The position numbers and the translations under genes are program-made. Of a DNA stretch of 64,000 nt, positions 27,966-37,975 are shown piece by piece (position 1 is the stretch's first letter; each line of letters opens with the position of its first letter). Source of the DNA: Streptomyces sp. Ru72 (GTDB lineage Bacteria; Actinomycetota; Actinomycetes; Streptomycetales; Streptomycetaceae); assembly GCF_002920635.1 (NCBI RefSeq), contig NZ_PQSR01000018.1, positions 1 through 64,000 of the forward strand. The letters are read 5' to 3'. A model generated the notes under the pieces. The model saw only the letters and a list, made by a program, of their open reading frames with translations, searched no databases and had not been told where the DNA came from.

Positions 27966-28145
27966 ATGTACTTCACCGACCGCGGCATCGAGGAGCTGGA
28001 GAAGCGGCGCGGCGAGGAGGAGATCACCTTCGAGTGGCTCGCCGAGCAGCTGCGGACGTTCGTCGATCTCAACCCGGACTTCGAGGTGCCGGTGGAACGC
28101 CTGGCGACGTGGCTGGCGCGCCTGGACGACGAGGACGACGAGTAG
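27966..28145 (+). CDS. Small acidic DUF6104 protein
   Basis: A 59-residue acidic protein beginning MYFTDRGIEELEKRRGEEEITFEWLAEQL and ending in an Asp/Glu tail. The sequence matches the small actinobacterial family DUF6104, whose function is unknown. AGGAG (27952-27956) lies 9 nt upstream of the ATG, and a strong hairpin follows the stop, so it is a single-gene unit. Confidence 0.88.
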   Translation: MYFTDRGIEELEKRRGEEEITFEWLAEQLRTFVDLNPDFEVPVERLATWLARLDDEDDE

Positions 28146-28160
28146 ACATCGCCATCCGGT

Positions 28161-28191
28161 GGGGCGCCCTGTCCGCAGGGCGCCCCTTCTT
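28161..28191 (+). terminator. Terminator after the DUF6104 gene
   Basis: GGGGCGCCCT (28161-28170) pairs perfectly with AGGGCGCCCC (28177-28186), followed by TTCTTT. This is a standard intrinsic terminator. Confidence 0.88.
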
Positions 28192-28218
28192 TGTCGCCTG
28201 ATCCCTCGGACGGGTGTC

Positions 28219-28270
28219 TTGACTTCCCGGAGGCGCGATATATCGTGAGTATGGAAGACGCGATATGGCG
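28219..28270 (+). promoter_or_regulatory. Promoter and probable PadR operator
   Basis: TTGACT (28219-28224) is followed by the palindrome CGATATATCG (28236-28245) and a second related word CGATATGGCG (28261-28270), 25 bp centre to centre. The AT-rich palindromes stand out in this GC-rich context. They lie just upstream of the DUF4097-PadR operon and are the likely autoregulatory PadR binding site (inference). Confidence 0.6.
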
Positions 28271-28332
28271 TGTCGTTTCTCGGACGCGTCCGCTCGTCGC
28301 GCGCGCCCGCACCGGCCGAGGAGGTCAGCACC

Positions 28333-29268
28333 ATGCCCGAGTGGTCCGTCGCAGAGCCGAAGAAGCTCACCTTCGACGACCCGGTGACGGCACTCCATGT
28401 GCGCGTCGTCAACGGAACGGTGAACGTGGTGGGCACCGACGAGGGTTCCGCACGGCTGGAGGTCTCGCAGATCGAGGGCCCCGCCCTGACGGTGACACAG
28501 AAGGACGGCACCCTCACCGTGGCCTACGACGACCTGCCCTGGAAGGGCTTCCTCAAGTGGCTCGACCCCAAGGGCTGGCGTCGCAGCGCCGTGGTCTCCC
28601 TCGCCGTCCCGGCGTCCACCCGCGTGGAGGTGGGCGTGGTCGGGGCCGACGCCCTGGTCTCCGGGATCGACGGCGGCGCCGACGTCAAGAGCGTCACGGG
28701 GGCCACGACCCTGGCCGGCCTCTCCGGTCCGGTCCGCGCCACCACGGTGTCGGGGAGCGTGGAGGTCCAGAGCGTCACCGGCGAGTTGCGGCTCAACTCC
28801 GTCTCCGGCGACCTGACCGTCATCGAGGGCGCGTGCCCGTCCGTGAAGGCCGACTCGGTCAGCGGTTCGATCATCCTGGACCTCGATCCCACGAGCGGCC
28901 CCACCGACGCCCGCCTGACGAACGTCTCGGGCGAGATCGCCATCCGTCTCCCCCACCCGGCGGACGCGGAGGTGGAGGCGAACACCGCGAGCGGCACCGT
29001 GTCCAACGCCTTCGACGACCTGCGCGTCACCGGCCAGCGGGGCGCGAAGAAGATCACGGGCCGCCTGGGCGGGGGCAACGGCCGGCTGAAGGCGACCACC
29101 GTCTCCGGCTCCATCGCCCTGCTGCGCCGCCCACCCGCCGAGGACGAGCCATGGGACACACCGCCCGCCACCGCGTCCTCCGGGACCAGCGGCGACGACA
29201 CCGCCGTACCGGCCGACCGTTCCGCCCACGGCACGACCGGCGGCCCCACCGAGCGGAAGGGGCTCTGA
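28333..29268 (+). CDS. DUF4097 adhesin-like beta-helix protein
   Basis: A 311-residue protein with repeated short beta-strand units (DVKSVTGATTLAGLSGPVRATTVSGSVEVQSVTGELRLNSVSG in pattern), the hallmark of DUF4097 beta-helix proteins. It has no signal peptide, so it is probably cytoplasmic; a Pro/Ser/Thr-rich tail follows the repeats. GAGG (28321-28324) sits 8 nt before the ATG. It is followed after one base by a PadR regulator gene. This pair is common in Streptomyces and in related bacteria is tied to envelope stress sensing, but the function is unproven. Confidence 0.9.
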   Translation: MPEWSVAEPKKLTFDDPVTALHVRVVNGTVNVVGTDEGSARLEVSQIEGPALTVTQKDGTLTVAYDDLPWKGFLKWLDPKGWRRSAVVSLAVPASTRVEVGVVGADALVSGIDGGADVKSVTGATTLAGLSGPVRATTVSGSVEVQSVTGELRLNSVSGDLTVIEGACPSVKADSVSGSIILDLDPTSGPTDARLTNVSGEIAIRLPHPADAEVEANTASGTVSNAFDDLRVTGQRGAKKITGRLGGGNGRLKATTVSGSIALLRRPPAEDEPWDTPPATASSGTSGDDTAVPADRSAHGTTGGPTERKGL

Positions 29269-29269
29269 C

Positions 29270-30301
29270 ATGCCTCCCGTCTTCGCCCACGGCCGCCTGC
29301 GGCTGTACCTGCTGAAGCTCCTCGATGAGGCACCACGCCACGGATACGAGGTGATCCGGCTGCTGGAGGAGCGCTTCCAGGGGCTGTACGCGCCGTCCGC
29401 CGGCACCGTCTACCCCCGGCTGGCCAAGCTCGAGGCCGAGGGACTGGTCACGCACACCACCGAGGGCGGCCGCAAGGTGTACGCCATCACGGACGCTGGC
29501 CGTGCCGAACTGGCCGACCGCAGCGGTGAGCTGGCCGACCTGGAGCTGGAGATCCGCGAGTCGGTCGCCGAGCTGGCCGCCGAGATCCAGGCCGACGTGC
29601 GGGGGGCGGCGGGCGACCTGCGCCGCGAGATGCGGGCCGCAGTCTCACAGGCGCGTCGGGGCACCAAGGAGCACGAGGGTGCCTACGGCGACCAGGCCGA
29701 CAAGGAGGCGTGGCGCGCCGCCCGGGAGGAGATGCGGCGCGTCAAGCAGGAGTGGAAGGAGCAGGCCCGGCGCGCCAAGGACGAGAGCCGAAGGGCCCGT
29801 GAAGAGGCCCAGCGGGCACGCCGCCAGGCCAAGGAGGCCCAGGAGCGGGCGCGCGCCCAGGCGCAGGAGGAGCTGCAGCGCATGGTGCGACGGGTGCAGG
29901 AGCAGGTCCAGGACCACTTCGCGCGGGGCGACTGGCCGACGGGCCTACGGGAGGGTCTGTCCGAACTGGCCAAGGAGTTCGGCGAGTTCGGCAAGGACTT
30001 CGGCAAGGACTTCGGCTTCGGACACCCGGGAACCGCGGATGCGCCCAGGCCGGCGGAGCGGCCCGAGTACGCGACGACCCCCGAGGACTTCCCGGGTGCG
30101 TACGAGCCGTCCTGGGCGCATGAGGACTTCCCGGGCGACCCGGCCCGCGCCCTCGACCGGCTCCTGGACCGCTTCCGTGACGACATCCGCGACGCGGCCC
30201 GGGACCACGGGGTGACGGAGGAGCAGTTGCGCGACGCCCGCCGGCATCTGTCGACGGCGGCGGCGCACATCGGGGCGACGCTGCGGTCGCGGAAGGGGTA
30301 G
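29270..30301 (+). CDS. PadR-family regulator with a long coiled-coil extension
   Basis: A 343-residue protein. Residues 1-85 form a PadR winged helix (LRLYLLKLLDEAPRHGYEVIRLLEERF and GTVYPRLAKLEAEGLV in pattern). The rest is unusual: about 130 residues of Arg/Lys/Glu-rich coiled coil, a linker with repeats of KDFG, and a C-terminal helical segment. Typical PadR proteins are 110-200 residues. It starts one base after the DUF4097 stop, and CGATATATCG palindromes upstream of the pair suggest autoregulation. Confidence 0.92.
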   Translation: MPPVFAHGRLRLYLLKLLDEAPRHGYEVIRLLEERFQGLYAPSAGTVYPRLAKLEAEGLVTHTTEGGRKVYAITDAGRAELADRSGELADLELEIRESVAELAAEIQADVRGAAGDLRREMRAAVSQARRGTKEHEGAYGDQADKEAWRAAREEMRRVKQEWKEQARRAKDESRRAREEAQRARRQAKEAQERARAQAQEELQRMVRRVQEQVQDHFARGDWPTGLREGLSELAKEFGEFGKDFGKDFGFGHPGTADAPRPAERPEYATTPEDFPGAYEPSWAHEDFPGDPARALDRLLDRFRDDIRDAARDHGVTEEQLRDARRHLSTAAAHIGATLRSRKG

Positions 30302-30345
30302 GGCTCCTCACCTCACGACCGGCCGAGCGTCTCCCGGCGGCAGCC

Positions 30346-30909
30346 TCACCCTGCCTTCGCCCGGCCGCTGCCGTCCCACAGCAGGTCCTGCACGCCGGCG
30401 TAGGTCACTCCATGGTCGGCGAGGACCTCGGACGGGACGCCGGGGCGGGCGGTCAGGGCGAGGAGCAGGTGCTCGTCGCCGATGCGCCGGTCGCCGTGCG
30501 CGAGGGCCGCGCGCAGGGACCGGGTGAGAACATCCTTGGCCCCGCGGCTGAAGGGGCGGCGCCCGGACCGCCGTACGACCCCGTGGGTCGCGGCCAGCGC
30601 GCCCTCTCCGTGGGCCTCCTCGACCCGGGAGACGATCTCGGTGAGGTCGATGCCGAGCCCGGAGAGAGCGTCCGCGTCGGCGCGGGTGAGCCCGCCGCGA
30701 CGGCGGGCCTCGGCGAGGTCCCGTTCGATCGCGTCGCGCCGTCCGGCCACCCCGAGCGCCGCCAGGGCGAACGCGGCACGGCCGCCCTCGCTCTCGAGGA
30801 GGGCGAGCAACAGGTGGGCTTCGTCGACGCGTTGCCCACCGGCGCGTTCACAGTGCGCGACGGCGCCGGTGACCACCGCGCGGGCGTCCTGGGTGAACCG
30901 TTCGAACAT
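30346..30909 (-). CDS. ClpA/ClpC N-terminal-domain protein without ATPase domain
   Basis: A 187-residue protein made of two Clp_N repeats: MFERFTQDARAVVTGAVAHCERAGGQRVDEAHLLLALL in pattern and RPFSRGAKDVLTRSLRAALAHGDRRIGDEHLLLAL. There is no AAA+ module, so it cannot unfold proteins itself; it may be a decoy, adaptor or sensor for the Clp machine (inference). Its ATG overlaps the stop of the upstream helix-turn-helix gene by one base (TGATG), so the two are translationally coupled. Confidence 0.9.
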   Translation of the reverse strand: MFERFTQDARAVVTGAVAHCERAGGQRVDEAHLLLALLESEGGRAAFALAALGVAGRRDAIERDLAEARRRGGLTRADADALSGLGIDLTEIVSRVEEAHGEGALAATHGVVRRSGRRPFSRGAKDVLTRSLRAALAHGDRRIGDEHLLLALTARPGVPSEVLADHGVTYAGVQDLLWDGSGRAKAG

Positions 30910-31118
30910 CACTGCCTCCCGTACTTCTTGTGCACGGCCTGCCTGCTGACTCCGAGTTCCGCGGCGATCTCCTGCCACGACCAGCCCTGATGGCGCGCGC
31001 TGCGCACCTGCACCGCCTCCAGCTGCTCCAGCAGCCTGCGCAGCGCGGCGACGGCTCGCAGCCCGACTCGTGGATCGCGGTCGCCTGCGCGTTCGGCGAG
31101 ATCCGTTGCTTCGGTCAT
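30909..31118 (-). CDS. Small helix-turn-helix regulator
   Basis: A 69-residue DNA-binding protein. The C-terminal half GWSWQEIAAELGVSRQAVHKKYG is a clean helix-turn-helix of the sigma-70 region 4-like/HTH_38 kind. No ribosome site precedes the ATG; TATGTT lies 6 nt upstream, so the transcript appears leaderless. Two palindromes GTCAACNNNNGTTGAC overlap its promoter, suggesting it represses itself and the coupled Clp_N gene. Confidence 0.88.
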   Translation of the reverse strand: MTEATDLAERAGDRDPRVGLRAVAALRRLLEQLEAVQVRSARHQGWSWQEIAAELGVSRQAVHKKYGRQ

Positions 31119-31121
31119 GCT

Positions 31122-31165
31122 GTCAACATAGGTTGACGCATCCCGGGGTGTCAACCCGGGTTGAC
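31122..31165 (-). promoter_or_regulatory. Promoter overlapped by two GTCAAC-N4-GTTGAC operators
   Basis: Minus-strand TTGACA (31149-31154) and TATGTT (31125-31130) are separated by 18 bp and place the start of transcription on the ATG at 31118. Perfect palindromes with half-sites GTCAAC/GTTGAC occupy 31122-31137 and 31150-31165, covering the -10 and -35 elements. The layout is that of a tightly autorepressed promoter. Confidence 0.8.
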
Positions 31166-31272
31166 ATGTCGGTCGCGAAAACGCCCACGGCGGGCCCGGG
31201 ATGAATCCCGAGCCCGCCGTGGGGTGGAGGAAGGTGCCGTCCGTGTGCCGTCAGTCGGCCCTCAGCCTGCCG

Positions 31273-32238
31273 TCAGCCTGCCGTCAGCACGATCTTCCCG
31301 AACTGGTCTCCGGCTTCCAGGCGTTCGAAGCCCTCGCGGGCCCGGTCGAGGGGAAGCACCTCGTCGATGACGGGGCGTACGCCGGTGGCGGCGCAGAAGG
31401 AGAGCAGGTCCTCCAGTTCCTCCTTGGAGCCCATGGTGGAGCCGACGACCTTCAGTTCGAGGAAGAAGATTCGGGTGAGCTCCGCGTGGGAGGGCCGGTC
31501 ACCGCTGGTGGCGCCCGAGATGACGAGGGTGCCTCCGGGACGCAGCGACTTGACCGAGTGGGACCAGGTGGCGGCACCGACGGTCTCGATGACGGCGTCC
31601 ACGCGCTGCGGCAGCCGGGCACCGGACTCCAGGGCCTCCACTGCGCCCAGTTCCACGGCGCGCTTGCGCTTGGCCTCGTCCCGGCTGGTGGCGAAGACCC
31701 TGAGGCCGGCCGCCTTGCCGAGCACGATGGCGGCGGTCGCGACACCGCCGCCCGCGCCCTGGACGAGGACGGAGTCACCGGGGCGGACTCCGGCATTGGT
31801 GAACAGCATCCGGTAGGCCGTCAGCCAGGCGGTGGGCAGGCAGGCGGCCTCCTCGAAGGAGAGTTCCCTGGGCTTGGGGAGGAGGTTCCAGGTGGGGACG
31901 GAGACCTGTTCGGCGAAGGTGCCCTGGTAGCGCTCGGTGAGGATGGAGCGTGGCTCGTCGGGGCCGACGCCGTGGCCGGTCTGGCCGATGACGGAGTGGA
32001 GGACGACCTCGTTGCCGTCCTCGTCGACGCCGGCCGCGTCACAGCCGAGGATCATGGGGAGCTTGTCCTCGGAGAGCCCGACACCCCTGAGGGACCAGAG
32101 GTCGTGGTGGTTGAGGGAGGCGGCCTTGACGGTCACGGTCGTCCAGCCGGGCCTCCGCTCGGGGGCCGGGCGCTCTCCCAGCTCGAGGCCGGAGAGGGGG
32201 TCGTCGCGGTCGATACGGGCGGCGTAGGCAGCGAACAT
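31273..32238 (-). CDS. Zinc-type alcohol dehydrogenase/quinone oxidoreductase (MDR family)
   Basis: A 321-residue MDR enzyme. The N-terminal GroES-like domain includes SLNHHDLWSLRG and ILGCDAAG; the Rossmann domain shows VLVQGAGGGVATAAIVLGKAAG and later FFLELKVVGSTMGSKEELEDL. It is expected to use NAD(P)H to reduce quinones or enones, or oxidise alcohols; the zinc ligands of true ADHs are not evident. TAATCT (32246-32251) ends 7 nt before the ATG, suggesting a leaderless mRNA. Confidence 0.9.
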   Translation of the reverse strand: MFAAYAARIDRDDPLSGLELGERPAPERRPGWTTVTVKAASLNHHDLWSLRGVGLSEDKLPMILGCDAAGVDEDGNEVVLHSVIGQTGHGVGPDEPRSILTERYQGTFAEQVSVPTWNLLPKPRELSFEEAACLPTAWLTAYRMLFTNAGVRPGDSVLVQGAGGGVATAAIVLGKAAGLRVFATSRDEAKRKRAVELGAVEALESGARLPQRVDAVIETVGAATWSHSVKSLRPGGTLVISGATSGDRPSHAELTRIFFLELKVVGSTMGSKEELEDLLSFCAATGVRPVIDEVLPLDRAREGFERLEAGDQFGKIVLTAG

Positions 32239-32318
32239 GACCTTGAGATTAGGCTCCGCCGGGGTGTCACGGAACCATGGCCGACTGTGACACGCATCCC
32301 GCTGGGGGCGCGTAAGTA

Positions 32319-32415
32319 GCTGCGGGCAGTCGTGCCTCCCCCAGTGCCTCAGCGGCCCGGGGGGACCCCGAAGCGGCACGGGTGGGCGCTGGGGGCACCC
32401 CTTCTGGGGGCGCCC
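32319..32415. repeat. Streptomyces intergenic repeat (CTCCCCCA...GGGGGGACCCC type)
   Basis: Words such as TGCGGGCAGTCGTGCCTCCC, then CGGCCCGGGGGGACCCC and GCTGGGGGCACCCC are, from memory, frequent in Streptomyces intergenic regions. This block lies upstream of the MDR gene and has no coding signal. It is the same family as the insert in cvnB at 12144. Confidence 0.55.
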
Positions 32416-32504
32416 TGCCGGCGCCGGAAAGCGCGGCCGACGCCCGGCCCGCACCCACGCCGGATGCCTTGGGACCCCGAGCAGGAAGCCGCGCCTCACA
32501 CCAC

Positions 32505-32541
32505 CCGGGTGGGCGGGTTGGAAAGCCCCCCGCCCACCCGG
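32505..32541 (-). terminator. Terminator after the malic enzyme gene
   Basis: CCGGGTGGGCGGG (32505-32517) pairs perfectly with 32529-32541 around an 11-nt loop. It begins 7 bp downstream of the malic enzyme stop on the minus strand. Confidence 0.85.
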
Positions 32542-32548
32542 CGCACCG

Positions 32549-33772
<1,224 letters not shown>

Positions 33773-34311
33773 TGTCTTGTACCCCTTAGATCTGCATGGT
33801 TTGAGGGTGACCACTCCTGGTTGAGGGGTGGGCGGGCACCGCGTACGACCCACGTGACTGGTGCGTGAGGGCACATACGCGACGGGCGCGCCGCACACGC
33901 GCCCTGAGCCCCGGATGAGGGGTGTAAGGCACCTTCTTACCGGACGGATGGTGCTCGGGACGAGTCCATAACGCGAAGGTCACACGCCGGTGAGATGACT
34001 CATGGCTGAAAATGTGGACAAGTCCGCTGCACGCCCTCACACGATCACGCGTGGGGGCGTGAGACCGACCGCATGGTGAGATACACCGAAGATCTTCCGG
34101 CCGGAAGGAAGGATTCCCGCACAAGGTGCGGCCGAAATCGGCCGCCCGAGGCGGTTCGGGGGTCACCCGTTATCCGATTTTGACATAGCGGGTCACCTGA
34201 ATGCCGCGGTGCGACTGGCAAGATGCCTGAATCACGCGAGGTCGCGACACCCGAAGGTGTGTGTACTCGTCGACCCGTCGGCACAAACCCCATTCCGCCG
34301 GAGGAACCACC
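33773..34311. other. Divergent intergenic region, malic enzyme / ABC transporter
   Basis: This 539-bp gap holds no convincing gene. A perfect -35 word TTGACA (34180-34185) lies inside an imperfect 11-bp inverted repeat, TCACCCGTTAT (34163-34173) and ATAGCGGGTCA (34185-34195), a candidate operator for the transporter operon. No good -10 follows at normal spacing. Confidence 0.5.
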
Positions 34312-35280
34312 ATGACCGCACGCTCCACCCGTCGTACGACCGCCACGCGCTCCCGAATAGCCGCGGTCGGCGCCATCGCGGTCGCGGGCACCCTGGTGCT
34401 TGCCGGTTGCGGCGACCACACGGACAAGGGCAGCACCGACAACAGCGGCGGCGGCTCGTCCACGTCCTCGGCGCCGCTCGCCGACAAGCTCCCCAAGGAC
34501 ATCCGTGACGCGGGCGTCATCAAGGTGGGCTCCGACATCTCGTACGCTCCGGTCGAGTTCATGCAGGGCGGCAAGGCCGTCGGCATCGACCCGGACATCG
34601 CGGACGCCCTCGGCAAGCAGCTGGGCGTGAAGTTCGAGTTCCAGAACGGCAAGTTCGACCAGCTCATCGTGGGTATGCAGGCCAAGCGGTTCAACGTGAT
34701 CATGTCCGCGATGAGCGACACCAAGGACCGCCAGAACGGCATCGACTCCAGCAACGGCAAGAAGGTCGGCAACGGCGTCGACTTCGTCGACTACTTCACC
34801 GCGGGCACCTCGATCCTCGTCCAGAAGGGCAACCCGAAGGGCGTCAAGTCGCTGGACGACCTGTGCGGCAAGGTCGTGGCCCTGCAGAGGGCCACCACGT
34901 CCGAGGACGTCGCCAAGGCGCAGAGCACGAAGTGCACCAAGGACGGCAAGAAGCCCATCACGCTGCAGACCTTCGACACCGACCCCGAGGCGCTGCTCCG
35001 CCTCAAGCAGGGCGCGTCCGTCGCGGACCTGAACGACTTCCCGGTCGCGGCCTACAACGCCAAGACCTCGGGCGGGGGCAAGGACTTCGAGGTCGTCGGC
35101 GACCAGATCGAGGCGGGTCCGTACGGCATCGCGGTCAGCAAGGAGAACACCCAGCTGCGCGACGCCCTCCAGGCGGCCGTGAGCGCGATCATCAAGAGCG
35201 GCGAGTACCAGAAGATCCTGCAGAAGTGGAACGTCACGGACGGCTCGGTGACCGAGGCGAAGATCAACGGCGGCTCCTGA
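34312..35280 (+). CDS. Polar amino-acid ABC transporter substrate-binding lipoprotein
   Basis: A 322-residue binding protein. The signal sequence ends in the lipobox LVLAGC (Cys about residue 33), so it is anchored outside the membrane. The SBP family 3 domain is clear: GVIKVGSDISYAPVEF, GIDPDIADALGKQLGVK and FDQLIVGMQAKRFNVIMSAMSDT in pattern. It probably binds glutamate, glutamine or another polar amino acid. GGAGGA sits 6 nt before the ATG. The permease and ATPase genes follow. Confidence 0.95.
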   Translation: MTARSTRRTTATRSRIAAVGAIAVAGTLVLAGCGDHTDKGSTDNSGGGSSTSSAPLADKLPKDIRDAGVIKVGSDISYAPVEFMQGGKAVGIDPDIADALGKQLGVKFEFQNGKFDQLIVGMQAKRFNVIMSAMSDTKDRQNGIDSSNGKKVGNGVDFVDYFTAGTSILVQKGNPKGVKSLDDLCGKVVALQRATTSEDVAKAQSTKCTKDGKKPITLQTFDTDPEALLRLKQGASVADLNDFPVAAYNAKTSGGGKDFEVVGDQIEAGPYGIAVSKENTQLRDALQAAVSAIIKSGEYQKILQKWNVTDGSVTEAKINGGS

Positions 35281-35309
35281 GCCTCACGCAACACTGAAGG
35301 GCAGTCACC

Positions 35310-36239
35310 GTGACTGACACTGTCGACAAGATTCCGGCGCCGACGGTGCCGCCGGAGCAGATCAAGGCCATACCGGTGCGCCACTACGGGCGCTGGGTGG
35401 CCGGCGTCCTGGTCGTCGCCGTTGTGGTGCTGATCGGAATCGCGTTCTCCAACGCGAAGATCAACTACAGCGTGATCCCGGACTACCTCACGGACGGGAC
35501 GATCCTGTCCGGCGCCTGGCACACGCTGTACATCTCGGTCCTCGCCATGGTGCTCGGCCTCGCGCTGGGCATCGTCCTCGCGGTGATGCGGATGTCGTCG
35601 AACCCGGTCACCAGCACGGTGTCCTGGTTCTACATCTGGTTCTTCCGGGGCACTCCGGTCCTGGTCCAGCTGCTCCTCTGGTACAACATCGCACTCGTGT
35701 TCCCCATCCTGAACCTGGGGTTCTACAAGGACGAGATGAACCAGGTGATGACGCCGTTCCTGACGGCTCTGCTGGGCCTCGGCCTGAACGAGGCCGCGTA
35801 CATGGCGGAGATCGTGCGCGCGGGCATCCAGTCGGTCGACGAGGGGCAGACGGAGGCGTCCCACGCACTGGGCATGACCCAGGGCCAGACGCTGCGGCGT
35901 GTGATCCTCCCGCAGGCGATGCGAGTGATCGTGCCGCCGACCGGCAACGAGTTCATCAACATGCTGAAGACCTCGTCGCTCGCCTACGCGGTCCAGTTCA
36001 ACGAGCTCATCAAGCGGTCCACCGACATCTCCAGCACCTCGCTCGCGGTCGTGGAGATGTACTTCGTGGCGTCGATCTGGTACCTGATCCTGACCACGAT
36101 CTTCAGCATCTTCCAGTACTACATCGAACGCCGTTACGCCCGAGGCTCGACGCGCAACCTGCCGCCGACCCCGCTGCAGCGGCTGAGGAAGAACCTCCGT
36201 CTGTTCGGTTCGTTCCGTCGCCCGGAGGTGGCCCGATGA
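35310..36239 (+). CDS. Polar amino-acid ABC transporter permease
   Basis: A 309-residue HisM/GlnP-type permease with an N-terminal membrane segment, four to five more in the transport core, and the ATPase-coupling loop [26 protein letters not shown] in pattern. One permease gene is present, so it probably forms a homodimer. It is coupled to the ATPase gene by an ATGA overlap. Confidence 0.95.
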   Translation: MTDTVDKIPAPTVPPEQIKAIPVRHYGRWVAGVLVVAVVVLIGIAFSNAKINYSVIPDYLTDGTILSGAWHTLYISVLAMVLGLALGIVLAVMRMSSNPVTSTVSWFYIWFFRGTPVLVQLLLWYNIALVFPILNLGFYKDEMNQVMTPFLTALLGLGLNEAAYMAEIVRAGIQSVDEGQTEASHALGMTQGQTLRRVILPQAMRVIVPPTGNEFINMLKTSSLAYAVQFNELIKRSTDISSTSLAVVEMYFVASIWYLILTTIFSIFQYYIERRYARGSTRNLPPTPLQRLRKNLRLFGSFRRPEVAR

Positions 36240-37036
36240 GCAGTCTCGGCAAGGGCATGGGCAAGAGCACCAGTGGTGGCCCGATGGTCAAGGCCGAGGG
36301 CGTGCACAAGTCCTTCGGTCTCGCGCACATCCTCAAGGGCATCGACCTGGAGGTGAACCCGCGGGAGGTGTTCTGCCTCATCGGCCCCTCCGGCTCGGGC
36401 AAGTCCACCTTCCTGCGGTGCATCAACCACCTGGAGAAGATCAGCGCCGGACGGCTGTACGTCGACGGGGACCTGGTCGGCTACCGGCAGAAGGGCGACA
36501 AGCTCTACGAGCTGAAGGAGAAGGAGGTCGCGGCGCAGCGACGGGACATCGGCATGGTGTTCCAGCGCTTCAACCTCTTCCCGCACATGACGGCGCTGGA
36601 GAACGTCATGGAGGCGCCGGTCCAGGTCAAGCGGGAGAGCAAGGCCGCCGCCCGGGAGCGGGCGCAGCGGCTGCTGGACCGGGTCGGCCTCGGTGACCGT
36701 ACCGGCCACTACCCCGCCCAGCTCTCCGGCGGCCAGCAGCAGCGCGTCGCCATCGCCCGCGCGCTGGCGATGGAGCCCAAGCTGATGCTCTTCGACGAGC
36801 CGACCTCGGCTCTCGACCCGGAGCTGGTCGGCGAGGTCCTCGACGTCATGCGGGACCTCGCCGAGGACGGCATGACGATGATCGTCGTCACGCACGAGAT
36901 GGGCTTCGCCCGGGAGGTCGGCGACTCGCTCGTCTTCATGGACGACGGTGTGGTGGTCGAGGCCGGCCACCCACGTGAGGTCCTGTCGAACCCCCAGCAC
37001 GAGCGGACGAAGTCCTTCCTGTCGAAGGTCCTCTGA
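36236..37036 (+). CDS. Polar amino-acid ABC transporter ATP-binding protein
   Basis: A 266-residue GlnQ-type ATPase. Walker A is GPSGSGKST, the signature is [15 protein letters not shown], Walker B is [12 protein letters not shown], and the switch His is in [12 protein letters not shown]. It powers the upstream permease and binding protein. A short charged N-terminus precedes the domain. A strong hairpin ends the operon. Confidence 0.97.
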   Translation: MSSLGKGMGKSTSGGPMVKAEGVHKSFGLAHILKGIDLEVNPREVFCLIGPSGSGKSTFLRCINHLEKISAGRLYVDGDLVGYRQKGDKLYELKEKEVAAQRRDIGMVFQRFNLFPHMTALENVMEAPVQVKRESKAAARERAQRLLDRVGLGDRTGHYPAQLSGGQQQRVAIARALAMEPKLMLFDEPTSALDPELVGEVLDVMRDLAEDGMTMIVVTHEMGFAREVGDSLVFMDDGVVVEAGHPREVLSNPQHERTKSFLSKVL

Positions 37037-37050
37037 CCGGTCACGACACA

Positions 37051-37081
37051 GAGGGCGGTACGGGCTCCCCGTACCGCCCTC
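37051..37081 (+). terminator. Terminator after the amino-acid ABC operon
   Basis: A perfect 14-bp stem (37051-37064 with 37068-37081) with a 3-nt loop starts 14 bp after the ATPase stop. It also faces the convergent methyltransferase gene. Confidence 0.88.
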
Positions 37082-37100
37082 GACTCTTCTCTCCCGGGCC

Positions 37101-37871
37101 CTACTTGAGGGCCAGCAGCAGCGTGTCCGAGGGGGAGCACCACACCGGGCGGGCCTCGGCGAAGCCCTTCTCGCGCAGTACGCGCGCGTGCCAGGCCGCG
37201 GCGGGCATTTCGCCGTCGGCGTGGGCGCCGTAGATCTCGAAGCGGCGGGCGGTGGGCGCGGCGAGGACGGGGTCCTTGGCGGCCAGCGCCCACCACTCGG
37301 CCCAGTCGAGGGCGCCGTCGCGCATGGCCTGATCCATACGGGCGTGCCGCTGGGCGCTTTCGGCCGCGTTGATCCGGGGCGTCGTCTCGTCGATCATGTG
37401 GTCGGCGTTCATGAAGACGCCGCCGTAGCGGACGAGTTCCGCGATCCGACCGTAGAGGGCCTCGAGGGGCTCTTCGCGCAGCCAGTGGAGGGCCGTGGCG
37501 GTGAGGACGGCGTCGTACGCGTCGTACGGCAGGCGCGCCGGCCAGTCGGGGTCCTTGAGGTCGGCCTCGACGAGCGTGACGCGGTCGTCGCCCTCGAACG
37601 TGCCGCGTGCGATGGCGAGCAGGGCCGGGTCGAGGTCGACGCCGGTGCTGGTGGCCTTCGGGAAACGGGCGAGGAGCCGGGCGGTGATGCTGCCGGTGCC
37701 GCACGCGAGGTCGAGCACCCGGGGTCCGCTGCCCACGAACGCCTCGACCATGTCGAGCATGATCCGGAAGCGCTCCTCACGGTCGGGCATGTACCACTCC
37801 TGCTGGCGGTCCCAGCTCTCCTGCCATGCCTGCCAGTCGGTGCCCGTGGTGGATCCGGTCGTTGTGTCCAT
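37101..37871 (-). CDS. Class I SAM-dependent methyltransferase
   Basis: A 256-residue methyltransferase. Motif I is [16 protein letters not shown], an acidic residue follows strand 2 ([14 protein letters not shown]), and motif IV-like [13 protein letters not shown] matches trans-aconitate-methyltransferase-like enzymes. The substrate is unknown. The start MDTTTGST is preceded by GAAGGGGG. It lies between the amino-acid transporter terminator and the divergent CGNR gene. Confidence 0.92.
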   Translation of the reverse strand: MDTTTGSTTGTDWQAWQESWDRQQEWYMPDREERFRIMLDMVEAFVGSGPRVLDLACGTGSITARLLARFPKATSTGVDLDPALLAIARGTFEGDDRVTLVEADLKDPDWPARLPYDAYDAVLTATALHWLREEPLEALYGRIAELVRYGGVFMNADHMIDETTPRINAAESAQRHARMDQAMRDGALDWAEWWALAAKDPVLAAPTARRFEIYGAHADGEMPAAAWHARVLREKGFAEARPVWCSPSDTLLLALK

Positions 37872-37975
37872 CGGAAGAAGCCCCCTTCTCCACAGAACTG
37901 CGTAATACCCTGGATGCAGGGTCATCTGTTACGCATCGCACCCACGACGATAGAGCGCCTCCGTAAGGACTACAA

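Noticed and set aside
34161..34200. Possible GlnR box upstream of the amino-acid transporter
   Set aside because: GTCAC words are present but the GAAAC halves at the required spacing are not.
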